Assembly (NCBI GenBank): GCA_002729765.1
Contig: PBYV01000008.1
Coordinates: 1-37,275, forward strand
DNA from: Acidimicrobiaceae bacterium
Lineage (GTDB): Bacteria > Actinomycetota > Acidimicrobiia > Acidimicrobiales > MedAcidi-G1
Length of the DNA stretch: 37,275 nucleotides
Reading direction: 5' to 3'
A program made the translations under genes and the position numbers. Positions 15,847 through 24,372 of this stretch are shown piece after piece (positions within the stretch are counted from its first letter, which is position 1; each line of letters opens with the position of its first letter). A model generated the notes under the pieces. That model searched no databases. It saw only the letters and a list, made by a program, of their open reading frames with translations, and was not told the DNA's origin.

Positions 15847-16374
15847 TTAATTTCTATTCAATACCCATATACCGTGAGGTAGTTTTGGAAAAAATGCCAA
15901 AACCCTCTCTTCCAGAAATTCAAAGCCAAGCCGCTTAGCTACAGCCTGTGACTTGTAGTTCTCTGGCAAAATGCAACTAAATAGTTTGTCTACTTCAAGT
16001 TCATCGAATCCGTAGCGAACTGCTGCCTCTCCTGCCTCAGTCGCATAACCACGTCCCCAATAGTCAGGGTGGAGCGCCCAACCAACCTCTACACCGGGCC
16101 AGTCATGGCGTTCAGGTAAATGCAACCCAGCTCGTCCGACAAATTGTCCTGAGCTCTTCTCTTCAAGTGCCCAGTGACCAGTGCCGCGCAACTCCCACTG
16201 GCCAAGCCATGCCGCCATATCTTTAAACGTCTCAGAAGGACCATAATTATCTGGAACATGTAAAGCATCCCGAACCTCACGACTGTCCATCATTGAGAAA
16301 AAGTCGTGTACATCTCCGTCCTTAAACGGTCTTAATATCAGATTTTCTGTCTCTAAAGTTGGGCAAGCCGACAC
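15847..16374 (-). CDS. GNAT family N-acetyltransferase (RimJ/RimL type)
   Basis: This 175-aa acetyl-CoA-dependent acetyltransferase of the Acetyltransf_3 type resembles RimJ/RimL and spermidine or antibiotic acetyltransferases. The N-terminus LETENLILRPFKDGDVHDFF, the core VEVGWALHPDYWGRGYATEAGEAAVRYGF with the acetyl-CoA pyrophosphate loop (R/Q-x-x-G-x-A form), and NYKSQAVAKRLGFEF are typical. The substrate is unknown. The GTG start has TAGAGT 6 nt upstream. Confidence 0.9.
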   Translation of the reverse strand: MSACPTLETENLILRPFKDGDVHDFFSMMDSREVRDALHVPDNYGPSETFKDMAAWLGQWELRGTGHWALEEKSSGQFVGRAGLHLPERHDWPGVEVGWALHPDYWGRGYATEAGEAAVRYGFDELEVDKLFSCILPENYKSQAVAKRLGFEFLEERVLAFFPKLPHGIWVLNRN

Positions 16375-16380
16375 GTCAAA

Positions 16381-16386
16381 ACTCTA
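16381..16386 (-). promoter_or_regulatory. -10 hexamer TAGAGT for the leaderless GNAT gene
   Basis: On the minus strand TAGAGT ends 6 nt before the GTG at 16374. Confidence 0.5.
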
Positions 16387-16446
16387 ATTCAAAAATATTT
16401 GATGTCCAATAACATTCTCTAGCTAACTTGCTGCTCAAATCTAGTT

Positions 16447-16671
16447 GTGGATGAACTAAAACTTGAGACACCTGTACAAGGGATTGTTTGGAAAGTTCTA
16501 TTAAAAGTAGGGCAAAAAGTTGAGACAGGTGGAACAGTTCTAATAGTTGAGTCGATGAAGATGGAAATTCCAGTCGACTCCCTCAGCTCCGGAATTGTTA
16601 GCGAACTTTTCGTTTCTGAAGGAGACCAAGTAGAGCAAGATAGTGTCGTTGCCGTTATTGATATTTCCTAA
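16447..16671 (+). CDS. free-standing biotin carboxyl carrier domain
   Basis: This 74-aa protein is a complete biotinyl domain with little else. The biotin-accepting lysine is in ESMKMEIP (around residue 38), with the flanking glycines of the hammerhead fold (VGQKVETGG and EGDQVEQDS). It resembles the small carrier proteins that serve acyl-CoA carboxylases. The start is GTG. It converges on the carboxyltransferase gene (23 nt between stops), so the two are neighbours but not an operon. Carriage of carboxybiotin for that carboxyltransferase is likely but inferred. No biotin carboxylase gene is in the window. Confidence 0.88.
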   Translation: MDELKLETPVQGIVWKVLLKVGQKVETGGTVLIVESMKMEIPVDSLSSGIVSELFVSEGDQVEQDSVVAVIDIS

Positions 16672-16694
16672 CTAAGAAGTAGTGGAACAAATCT

Positions 16695-18293
16695 TTATGG
16701 CCTATATCCAAAACCAGAAGAAGATTCACCTCGAAGTGGTGCTGTCAGGCTCGCAAATTCACATAAAAGTGGCCTAGTTTTAGCGGGTTCGATAATTTCT
16801 TCGACCAAAAATGCTTCCGCTGTCCTAAAGGGTGAACGAACCTTATTCAACCTTTCTGTTATCTCTTCAAGTAGTTGCTCCGGATTTTCTGAATTTTCCA
16901 ACTCCGCACTGTAGGCAGCTTCAACCCCTCCTTCTACAGGAAGAGATCCCCAGTCGCCTGACGGCCACGCATAACGATATTGGAATCTATGGCCTGGAGA
17001 ATGAGCAGCACCTGCCACGCCGAAGGCTTTACGTATAAGGACAGAACACCAAGGGACACTTGCCTGATATATAGCTGCTAAAGCTCGTGCACCATGTCGG
17101 ATCGTTGCCTGTTTTTCAGACTCTGTTCCGATAACAAACCCTGGATTGTCTACTAAGTGCACAACAGGTAAGTGAAAAGTTTCAGCGAGATCGACGAAAC
17201 GGACAACTTTTTGAGCAGCGTCTGCTGTCCATCCTCCACCGTAATGGTAAGGGTCTCCCGCTAGTACAGCTACAGGCCAACCATCCAAACGAGCGAATCC
17301 TGTGATTGCAGAACGTCCAAAAGATGACGACATTTCAAAAAATGAAGACTTATCGAAAACCGATTCTATTATCTCCCTCATTTTGTACACTTTTCGCCTA
17401 TCTCTCGGGATTATGCCATTTAAGTCTGACTCAGTTCGTGACGCCGGATCCTCTGTTGGTGCTCTTTCTGTTTTTTCAAACACAGAGGATGGAAGGTAAG
17501 AAAGAAACTTTCTCGCTGCTTCAAATGCCTCTTCTTCTGATTCGACTTCATCGTCTATGGAACCGTTTCGGGTTTGGATTCGACTGCCTCCCAGACTTTC
17601 TTTGTCAACTTCCTCTACCCCTAATGCGTTTACAACTGGTGGTCCCGCTACAAAAAGCTGGGAGAGACCTTTAACCATTACTGAGTAATGGCTGGAAACT
17701 GCTCGTGCGGCTCCCAACCCGGCTACCGGACCTAAACATAAGGAAACCGTGGGGACTGTCGCAAGATTTGCAATCACATACTCCCACCCGGGGTTTAATG
17801 GAACATAGGTTCTGGCACCTTTGCCGTAGGTATTGTCGCTTATAGCTCCCTTGGAATGTTCCTTAGAGTCAAGGGTCTTTACGGATCCCCCTCCTCCTGT
17901 TCCATCAATCAACCTGATTATTGGAATGCGTAACTCATTGGCCATTTGCTCGGCATTTACTTGTTTTGAAATTATCGATGCATCTGCTGCTCCACCTCTG
18001 ACCGTGAAGTCGTCTCCTGCCACTACAACTGTTCGACTGTCTATTCGCCCTCTGCCGAAAATAAAATTTGAAGCCTGTAAGTCAAGTAGCTCACCATTCT
18101 CGCCATATGTGGCTTTGCCAGCAATTTTTCCGATTTCGTGAAAAGAGTCTGCATCTAGCAATAGCTTGATTCTTTCTCTTACATTTAATTTTCCTCTTTG
18201 TTTTTGACGTTCAACTTTTTCCCTGCCGCCCATTTTTTCGGCCAAAGATTCACGGAGGTTTAGTTCTTCAAGTTCAGGTTCCCATTCGGACAT
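16695..18293 (-). CDS. acyl-CoA carboxylase beta (carboxyltransferase) subunit
   Basis: This 532-aa carboxyltransferase of the PccB/AccD type transfers CO2 from carboxybiotin to an acyl-CoA. The N-terminal half has RGKLNVRERIKLLLDADSF and the acyl-CoA oxyanion region (IRLIDGTGGGGSVKT, GPVAGLGAA). The C-terminal half has GFARLDGWPVAVLAGDP, the biotin-site region (HLVDNPGFVIGTESE) and KAFGVAGAAHS. It acts in propionyl-, methylmalonyl- or longer-chain acyl-CoA metabolism; which acyl-CoA cannot be read. Length is normal (about 515-540). The gene is 15 nt downstream of the amidohydrolase stop on the same strand, so they may be co-transcribed. Confidence 0.93.
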   Translation of the reverse strand: MSEWEPELEELNLRESLAEKMGGREKVERQKQRGKLNVRERIKLLLDADSFHEIGKIAGKATYGENGELLDLQASNFIFGRGRIDSRTVVVAGDDFTVRGGAADASIISKQVNAEQMANELRIPIIRLIDGTGGGGSVKTLDSKEHSKGAISDNTYGKGARTYVPLNPGWEYVIANLATVPTVSLCLGPVAGLGAARAVSSHYSVMVKGLSQLFVAGPPVVNALGVEEVDKESLGGSRIQTRNGSIDDEVESEEEAFEAARKFLSYLPSSVFEKTERAPTEDPASRTESDLNGIIPRDRRKVYKMREIIESVFDKSSFFEMSSSFGRSAITGFARLDGWPVAVLAGDPYHYGGGWTADAAQKVVRFVDLAETFHLPVVHLVDNPGFVIGTESEKQATIRHGARALAAIYQASVPWCSVLIRKAFGVAGAAHSPGHRFQYRYAWPSGDWGSLPVEGGVEAAYSAELENSENPEQLLEEITERLNKVRSPFRTAEAFLVEEIIEPAKTRPLLCEFASLTAPLRGESSSGFGYRP

Positions 18294-18308
18294 AATTTCA
18301 ATTTTCTA

Positions 18309-19493
18309 TTAAGAATTTCGGGGCGTGTTCAGATATCTTGTGTTATCTCTCATTACGAGCTGCAAGTCATCATCGTTCAAATCCTCGACCTCTTCTAGGT
18401 AGTCAAGAGGAGTTGGCATGCCTTCGATATGTGGCCAGTCGGAGCCGAAAATTACATGATCAGGGCCCATTAATTCAATAACCTCATAAACGTTGTCTTC
18501 CCAAAATGGATTCACCCATACATGTTGACGGAAAAGTTCTACTGGGTCTTCATCGAACCAGCTGGGTGATTTCATTGCCTGTTGTTTAAGTTTTCTAAAA
18601 AGCATGTCTAAGTAATCAGCACCGTTTTCGACTGAAGCTATACGTAAATTCGGAAAACGCGTGTACATCCGCTCCATCGACATCGTAATTAACCAATCAT
18701 GTGCTGCTCTTTCAATGCTGAAAGCTTTTATTGATGGCCGGTAACGACCAGCCATACTGCTCCCAAAGCTGTCTTCTGCATAGCCCTGAGATGAATATCC
18801 GCTGTCACCCGCATGGATAACAGTAGTGATTCCTGCTTCATTGACACGTGACCAGAACGGGTCGAAGACTGGATCACCAGGAGATAACTGACCTCCTTCA
18901 GTCCATATCGGGGCTGGGCGCATCACAATAGTTCGAGCTCCTTTTTCTAAACACCATTCCAACTCTGATACTGCTTGATCTAAATCCACCAAAGAAATGT
19001 AGGGAGAGGCGAATATTTTCCCTTTGTAGTCAAATCCCCAGTTTTCTTCGATCCATCTGTTAAATCCGCGCATCAGTGCCACAACAGCCGGTGTGTCATC
19101 TTTCAACAATTCTTCGTAGAGCACTCCTAGGGTTGGGAATAACCATATGGATTCAAGATTTTGCGACTCTATAACTTTCAATCTTGCATCTCTATCTACA
19201 TAGGCGGCCGGAAGTGGTTCCCTGTCTTTTAAATATTCCATAGGATTCTTACCTTCTGGATTTCCTCGAAAATACTTGTGCAGAGCGCCGGGTTTCGCTA
19301 TTGGATCCCAAGTCGGATTTGTTACAGCTTTGCTTAATTTTCCTCCCACTACGTGATATTTTCTTCCGTTTACTTCCGCCCATTGCACCACTCGGGCCCG
19401 CATTTCTTCTGGGACATGGCGTGTAAAAGCATCTTCGCTTTCGTAATAATGGTTGTCACAGTCAAAAGGTTCGAAAGTTAATTCCCTGTTCAT
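18309..19493 (-). CDS. amidohydrolase-2 family metal-dependent hydrolase
   Basis: This TIM-barrel enzyme belongs to the amidohydrolase-2 family (decarboxylase- or lactonase-like), often found near acyl-CoA genes in actinobacteria. Visible: FDCDNHYYE at the N-terminus, where the usual DxHxH metal pair is altered to DNHYYE; THIHAG-like VIHAGDSGYS around residue 230; and VIFGSDWPHIEGMPTPLDY with the metal aspartate near the C-terminus. I chose the ATG at 19493 (394 aa) because GGAG lies 5 nt upstream; an ATG at 19532 would add 13 residues but has no ribosome-binding site. The substrate is unknown. Confidence 0.85.
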   Translation of the reverse strand: MNRELTFEPFDCDNHYYESEDAFTRHVPEEMRARVVQWAEVNGRKYHVVGGKLSKAVTNPTWDPIAKPGALHKYFRGNPEGKNPMEYLKDREPLPAAYVDRDARLKVIESQNLESIWLFPTLGVLYEELLKDDTPAVVALMRGFNRWIEENWGFDYKGKIFASPYISLVDLDQAVSELEWCLEKGARTIVMRPAPIWTEGGQLSPGDPVFDPFWSRVNEAGITTVIHAGDSGYSSQGYAEDSFGSSMAGRYRPSIKAFSIERAAHDWLITMSMERMYTRFPNLRIASVENGADYLDMLFRKLKQQAMKSPSWFDEDPVELFRQHVWVNPFWEDNVYEVIELMGPDHVIFGSDWPHIEGMPTPLDYLEEVEDLNDDDLQLVMRDNTRYLNTPRNS

Positions 19494-19614
19494 AAGGTCT
19501 CCATTTGTGCTGGTTACATAAAGGTTACCCATGATGAACTATTCTGAGTTACTAGGAGTGCTTAGATTCGAATATCATCGTTAGAGGGCATGACCTTACA
19601 AATTGGAGTCTTTT

Positions 19615-20427
19615 ATGAATGATTACAAAACTCTCATATATGAAGAGAAGGATTCTGTTGCTTGGGTAACGATCAATCGGCCTGAAGCCCATAATTCTTT
19701 TACTTCAGAAATGCAACAAGAGTTTCGCTCTTTGTGGCAATCTCTGCGTTCAAATGATGAGGTCAACGTAATTGTTCTTACAGGTTCGGGCGAAAAGGCA
19801 TTCTGCGTTGGGATCGACAGGGATGAGCCTTTTACAGCTATCGACCAAGAAAAAGGGTTTTATGGAACTTCTAATAACTTTATGTACGACGACCCTGGTG
19901 ACTGGTTAGGACCAAAATCTAATGATCTTTGGAAACCGGTTATAGGCGCAGTAAATGGAATGGCATGCGGCGGGGCTTTTTACTTTCTCGGAGAATGCGA
20001 CATTTTGATCGCAGCTGAACACGCTACTTTTTTTGACCCGCACGTGTCTTACGGGATGCCGGCGATATATGAGCCAATGAGCATGTTGAACAAAATGCCT
20101 TTTGGGGAAGTGATGAGAATGTCATTGACAGGAAACTCTGAACGGATTTCTGCGGACACAGCTTTAAGAATGGGTCTAGTGACAGAAGTTGTGGCTTCAT
20201 CCGATCTCGAATCTAAAGCACGTGAATTAGCTCTATCAATCGCAGCGTCACCCCCATCGGCAGTTCAGGGAACTCTAAGAGCAATCTGGGCTGCACTCGA
20301 TCTAGGTAGGTTAGGCGGTCGATCTATAGCACCATCATTGCTTTCTACTTCAATGGACTCACAAGCTTTACAAGAAGGTGCTGAAAGTTTTTCTGCTGGG
20401 GAACGAACAGAACCTAGATTACGTTAG
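19615..20427 (+). CDS. enoyl-CoA hydratase/isomerase family protein
   Basis: This crotonase-fold enzyme acts on acyl-CoA thioesters. Visible are the oxyanion-hole blocks GSGEKAFCVGIDRDE and AVNGMACGGAFYFLGECD and the trimerisation core DPHVSYGMPAIYEP. The reaction (hydratase, isomerase or other) cannot be fixed because the usual catalytic glutamates are not clear. I start at the ATG at 19615 (270 aa): GGAG lies 6 nt upstream of it. A TTG at 19603 would put that ribosome-binding site inside the gene. Its stop overlaps the stop of the convergent phosphotransferase gene by 4 nt. Confidence 0.92.
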   Translation: MNDYKTLIYEEKDSVAWVTINRPEAHNSFTSEMQQEFRSLWQSLRSNDEVNVIVLTGSGEKAFCVGIDRDEPFTAIDQEKGFYGTSNNFMYDDPGDWLGPKSNDLWKPVIGAVNGMACGGAFYFLGECDILIAAEHATFFDPHVSYGMPAIYEPMSMLNKMPFGEVMRMSLTGNSERISADTALRMGLVTEVVASSDLESKARELALSIAASPPSAVQGTLRAIWAALDLGRLGGRSIAPSLLSTSMDSQALQEGAESFSAGERTEPRLR

Positions 20428-21635
20428 ACAGTAGCAACTTGCTCTAAAAGAGGACTCGTCAAGGGGATCAGATTCGTCAATCTTTCTGACCAAATTTTCA
20501 CCAAAGAACTTTCACCATAATCAGCCTCATAGTGAGCTGCTGCCAGAACCAAAAGATATGCCTGAAGTGCCAAACAGACTTGCATATCATTTTCATGCTG
20601 AGCTTTTGAGTAGTCTGTTACACCATTTAAAATCAGAGAGTCGTAATAAAAGTCCGACAATCGCTGATAAATATTTAATGAGTTGGAGTCCGGTTCTATA
20701 CAAGAAGAAAGCAGATTAGCAACATCGCAACTAGGTCTACCAGAACTAAAACTCCCAAAATCGACCATGACTAAACCCTCAGCAGTAAATAACATGTTGT
20801 CTGTACGTGTATCTCCTTTTAAAAGGGTCATGTTCTCATTTAAGAAAGCAACAGCATCAACAACATTGTCTGAGAACCAATCAGTTAGACGAATCATGTC
20901 TGGACTAAAAAGTTCTGGGTTCTTTTCAATAACGCTGTCCCTTGAACCCCTGTATAGACCATTCATCAATTTCGGAGTATGCGTAACGGTTGGCCATGAA
21001 ATTCCCTCTTTATCATCACTCAGCAGAGGGTGTCTCCACCAATGAGCATGAACAACTGTCAACGAATTGAGTATTTCACGCAAATCTTCCTCTGGGGCAA
21101 GATTTTCTGTTGTCGTGGTTCGAGCATTTTCGATGAACTCGGTAATCAATGCATATCTTCGACTTGATGGACGTATGAACTTTCTAGCATTTCCTCCTAA
21201 AAACTTAGAAGCGCCGTCTGGCAGTAACTCAAGACTCTTATTTAGTTTTCGTCGTGATTCAATATCTGAAATTGGGTCACGAACTGAATAGATGAGTTTT
21301 GGCACTCTTACAGGAAATCGATCCGAGAAACGTTCATAAAAATCAAACTCTCTGTCATATGCACCATCGCGTTCAATCAAGGCACGATTCTTAGAGTCTG
21401 TAGAAGGAAATTTTACTAATACCGTTTTTGGTATTCCTTCTTCGAAATTGTCCCACTCTAAATCAACCCGTAATGTCAAACCTGAAAAACCTTCACCGCT
21501 TTCAGGTTCTTTAGATGAAAATGAAATAACGTTCGAATTGTTAACTATTCCTGATTCCCTAAATGACTCTGTAAACCATTCAGCTGTCATCTCCTCTTCT
21601 GTTTGGGGAATGAACTTCTTTAGCTTCCGAGTCAC
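20424..21635 (-). CDS. aminoglycoside/ecdysteroid-kinase-like phosphotransferase
   Basis: This 403-aa kinase-fold protein resembles the APH/EcKinase (DUF1679) group. The ATP-site lysine lies in KTVLVKFPS (near residue 75), the catalytic loop is LLKGDTRTDNMLF, and the metal aspartate is in MVDFGSFSSGRPSCDVANLL. In the catalytic loop the usual HGD is KGD, while Asp and Asn of the DxxxxN motif remain, so activity is still possible. The substrate is unknown. It starts 14 nt after the selD stop, so it is probably the third gene of the lyase-selD operon; a link to selenium is only positional. The GTG start is the best available; no ribosome-binding site is clear. Confidence 0.82.
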   Translation of the reverse strand: MTRKLKKFIPQTEEEMTAEWFTESFRESGIVNNSNVISFSSKEPESGEGFSGLTLRVDLEWDNFEEGIPKTVLVKFPSTDSKNRALIERDGAYDREFDFYERFSDRFPVRVPKLIYSVRDPISDIESRRKLNKSLELLPDGASKFLGGNARKFIRPSSRRYALITEFIENARTTTTENLAPEEDLREILNSLTVVHAHWWRHPLLSDDKEGISWPTVTHTPKLMNGLYRGSRDSVIEKNPELFSPDMIRLTDWFSDNVVDAVAFLNENMTLLKGDTRTDNMLFTAEGLVMVDFGSFSSGRPSCDVANLLSSCIEPDSNSLNIYQRLSDFYYDSLILNGVTDYSKAQHENDMQVCLALQAYLLVLAAAHYEADYGESSLVKIWSERLTNLIPLTSPLLEQVATV

Positions 21636-21649
21636 AATACCAAGTTAGT

Positions 21650-22684
21650 TTATTTGTACTGACTAGACAATCTAATCATGCCACTTCCGGAATTCATACG
21701 TCCGATCACCGCAGCGTCATGTTCGGCTTCGATCAGCTTGTCGAGAGTTGTTTCAACTTCTTCAGGCTCTACACCGAATAAAAGACCACCTGAAGTCTGT
21801 GCGTCTGCCAAAAGATTAACGTCTACATCTTCGACGGAACCGACATCCAACTGTGCTTCAACCCACTCAAGGTTCCTCTTACTCCCACCGGGTAAATTTC
21901 CCGCTAAAGCTAAATCTCGTGCACCGGGCAATATGGGTACTTCTGAAACATTTATTTCTACGTCAACTTTTGATTCTCTTGCAGCTCTTCCTAGATGTCC
22001 TAATAGTCCAAACCCAGTTACATCGGTAGCCCCAGTCGCTCCAGATTCAATCGCTATTTTTGCTGCCTGATCGTTAAGTTTGAGCATCGATGCAATTGCT
22101 GCATCCGTAGCTTCTTCGGTTGACTCTTGCTTCTTTATTGCTGTAGTTATTACTCCGACACCAAGCCTTTTCGTAAGTATTAACAAATCATTTTCACGAA
22201 ACCCTGAATTCCTTAACAAGTTTTTCGGATCTACTTCACCCACAATAGCCAATCCGAATTTTGGCTCAGGGTCTTCAACTGTGTGTCCACCAGCAATTAC
22301 AAAACCTGCTTCTTCAGCAACCTGATTGGCGCCTTCCAAAACTTCAGATAACAGTTCTGTTGGAAGTTCTTCAGAATTCCAGCCAACCAAATTAATTGCC
22401 ATTAATGGTTTCGCTCCCATTGCATAAATATCTGAAACGGCATTAGTTGCGGCTACTTTTCCCCATGTGAGGGCGTCATCAATAACAGGAGTTATAAAAT
22501 CCGCTGTCATTACCAGTGCTCTATCTTCATCTAACTGCCAAACTGCAGCATCATCGCCTGTCGATGACCCGACGATAAGATTTTTTGATTTTTGTGGTTT
22601 AAGTCGGTGCAGAACCTGCTCCAGGTCACTCGGAGAGAGTTTGCAGCCTCAACCAGCACCATGGCTGAATTGTGTCAGTCTCAT
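21650..22684 (-). CDS. selD: selenide, water dikinase with in-frame UGA (selenocysteine at residue 12)
   Basis: SelD makes selenophosphate from selenide and ATP, the selenium donor for selenocysteine and selenouridine. The gene starts at the ATG at 22684 behind a strong GGAGG ribosome-binding site 5 nt upstream. Codons 1-11 give MRLTQFSHGAG, codon 12 is TGA, and translation resumes GCKLSPSDLEQVLHRLK. E. coli SelD has HGAGCGCK at this place, so TGA replaces catalytic Cys17 and must encode selenocysteine; Lys15 (E. coli Lys20) is kept. Further motifs: STGDDAAVW, MTADFITPVIDD, ATNAVSDIYAMGAKPLMA. Full length is 344 residues against 347 in E. coli. An ordinary ORF search starts at 22510 and loses 58 codons. 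A bSECIS-like hairpin follows the UGA. The gene lies 59 nt downstream of a NifS-like lyase. Confidence is high that this is an intact selenoprotein and not a pseudogene. Confidence 0.93.
22608..22651 (-). promoter_or_regulatory. bSECIS-like hairpin and Sec UGA codon in selD
   Basis: The TGA at 22651-22649 is followed by a hairpin. The lower stem pairs TGCA (22645-22642) with TGCA (22613-22610). The upper stem pairs CTCTCC (22639-22634) with GGAG-C-AG (22624-22618) with one bulged C. The apical loop is GAGTGACCT, its first G lying 16 nt after the UGA. Bacterial SECIS loops lie about 16-37 nt away with a G at or near the loop start, so this fits, though at the short end. Confidence 0.7.
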
Positions 22685-22743
22685 GCAAACCTCCTTGATC
22701 TAAGTTCAGAGTAGGCGACTACTGGTAGATTTTCAGGCTTTTT

Positions 22744-23904
22744 TCAAATTAATGAAACTGCTTCCAACAATCGATCAACGTCTTTGTCATCAATGTAAAT
22801 ACAAACGCCTGCTCGAACTGCCCCTTTTTCATCAAGCCCTAAAGGATTCATAGCTTCAACTGCGTAATTGTGCCCATCCCAAACCGCTACTTTAGCCTCT
22901 GCAACTTTTTGAGCTATTTCTTCTGGTTCTTTTCCATCTACAAGAAACATCAATGTGGGCGCTCTGTCTTTATTGTCATGAGGTCCCAACACCCGAACTT
23001 TTGGTATGTCTATGAGACCTGAAAGCAATCGCTCAAATCTTGCAGATTCGTGTTCAACTATCGAGTCGAAACCCACACTAAGCAAAAATTTTGCAGCTTC
23101 TTTTATCCCAGCCAGGGTTTCCCATGGAGGCGTTCCATATTGGAACCGTCCAGCTCCTTTTTCTGGAGATGGACGTACTTTGTATACAGGCAAGTCATTC
23201 AGTACTTCAGGCTCGATCCACATGATTCCAGCATGCGGTCCGTACCACTTATAAGAAGAAGTTGCATAAACATCACAACCCATTTCATTAATGTCAACTT
23301 TTCTATGTGGTGTTAAATGCACTCCATCTACAGCTACTTTTGCACCCACTTCATGTGCGGCTGTTGTTATCGAAGCCACATCAGGAATCGAGCCAATAAC
23401 ATTTGATGAACCTGTTACTGCAATCCATTTCGTTCGCGAACTTATCAAATTGATTACAGATTCCGCTTCGAGTCTCCCAGTGTTGGAATCAAATTCTGCC
23501 ATTCGAATTGTGGATCCTGAATCACGAGCTGCCAACATCCAAGGTGCGACATTTGCATCATGATCAAGAGCGGTGCAAATAATCTCATCTTCTGGTTTCA
23601 GGTCTACCGCAACTGCTCTTGTCAATGCCATCATGTTCGCAGTTGTGCTTGGTCCAAATGTCATTCCCATAGGATCCGCAGAAAGTAGTTCACCCATTAT
23701 CTCACTTGTCTCATCGACAAGATCATCGCAAGCTTGTGCCGCTGGGAAAGCTCCATGACTATTCGCATTTCTTCCACTGCGTTGCCAGTCGCTCATCGCA
23801 TCAATCGCCGTATCAACTACTTGAGTGCCTGCAGGCCCGTCAAAACGGGCCCAGCCATCAGATAAAGCTGGAAATCGTGTTTGAATGTCGGTTAAATCGT
23901 TCAT
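22744..23904 (-). CDS. NifS-like class V aminotransferase (cysteine desulfurase-like, VC1184 type)
   Basis: This PLP enzyme resembles the cysteine desulfurase-like branch TIGR01976. Visible: FDGPAGTQVVDTAIDAM near the N-terminus, DHDANVAPW, VAVDGVHLTPH, the PLP lysine in ATSSYKWYGPHAG, and RFQYGTPPWETLAGI. The C-terminus has AGVCIYI, but no SufS-type CxxP cysteine loop, so persulfide chemistry is uncertain; a lyase acting on cysteine or selenocysteine is possible. I use the ATG at 23904 (386 aa) because TAGGGT lies 7 nt upstream; a GTG at 23913 lies inside that promoter spacing. Directly upstream of selD on the same strand, it may release selenium for SelD. That is inference. Confidence 0.85.
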   Translation of the reverse strand: MNDLTDIQTRFPALSDGWARFDGPAGTQVVDTAIDAMSDWQRSGRNANSHGAFPAAQACDDLVDETSEIMGELLSADPMGMTFGPSTTANMMALTRAVAVDLKPEDEIICTALDHDANVAPWMLAARDSGSTIRMAEFDSNTGRLEAESVINLISSRTKWIAVTGSSNVIGSIPDVASITTAAHEVGAKVAVDGVHLTPHRKVDINEMGCDVYATSSYKWYGPHAGIMWIEPEVLNDLPVYKVRPSPEKGAGRFQYGTPPWETLAGIKEAAKFLLSVGFDSIVEHESARFERLLSGLIDIPKVRVLGPHDNKDRAPTLMFLVDGKEPEEIAQKVAEAKVAVWDGHNYAVEAMNPLGLDEKGAVRAGVCIYIDDKDVDRLLEAVSLI

Positions 23905-23911
23905 TGGAGGC

Positions 23912-23917
23912 ACCCTA
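23912..23917 (-). promoter_or_regulatory. -10 hexamer TAGGGT for the leaderless lyase-selD operon
   Basis: On the minus strand TAGGGT ends 7 nt before the ATG at 23904. The divergent NTF2-like gene starts only 5 nt beyond it. Confidence 0.5.
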
Positions 23918-23922
23918 GATGT

Positions 23923-24372
23923 ATGGAATTATGGCAATTAGAAGCTTATGCGGAAATTCGCAATCTTATATCCGCTTATAACTCTTTCGGCGATCGTGGT
24001 CGTTTCGATGAGATGCTGAACCTTTTTGCTGACCAAGCTGTAATGGATATTGACGACGGTCGACTATACGAAGGCGTAGGCCAGATAAAAAAAATATTTA
24101 CCGATACTAACGATTCTTTATCAAAAGGTGATTCACCTTCATACATTCAACACCATACTGCATCCACTCATATCGAATTCGAAGGAACCGAGAAAGCAAA
24201 CTCCAAAAGTTACTTCTCAGTCTTTCTTTCACACGGCATAGACCACTGGGGGCGTTACGAAGACAAATTCGAAAATATAAATGGTAAATGGATGTTTGTC
24301 TACCGACGTGTGAAAACCGACGGTTGCCTTCCAGGAGGTTGGGCTGCAAAACGTTTGGAAGAAAAAAATTGA
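23923..24372 (+). CDS. SnoaL/NTF2-like protein
   Basis: This 149-aa protein has the NTF2-like cone fold of the SnoaL_4 kind: an N-terminal helix (IRNLISAYNSFGDRGRFDEMLNLFADQAVMDIDDG), then strands with paired histidines (YIQHHTASTHIEF), and FENINGKWMFVYRRVKTDG. Such proteins are often isomerases, hydratases or dehydratases on steroid or polyketide-like substrates. The catalytic residues cannot be assigned. Only 18 nt separate its ATG from the divergent lyase ATG. Its TGA stop overlaps the TTG proposed as start of aceK, suggesting coupling. Confidence 0.85.
   Translation: MELWQLEAYAEIRNLISAYNSFGDRGRFDEMLNLFADQAVMDIDDGRLYEGVGQIKKIFTDTNDSLSKGDSPSYIQHHTASTHIEFEGTEKANSKSYFSVFLSHGIDHWGRYEDKFENINGKWMFVYRRVKTDGCLPGGWAAKRLEEKN

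Noticed and set aside
19494..19532. Longer N-terminus for the amidohydrolase
   Set aside because: The ATG at 19493 has GGAG at good spacing; the upstream one has none, and the 13 added residues are unlike the family.
21650..22510. selD as a truncated pseudogene starting at 22510
   Set aside because: The missing N-terminus is fully present upstream in the same frame, interrupted only by one TGA at the catalytic Cys position, with a proper ribosome-binding site and start.
22685..22743. Hairpin AGTAG-TCGC-CTACT between the lyase and selD as a terminator
   Set aside because: Only 5 bp and no U-tract follows on the minus strand; too weak.
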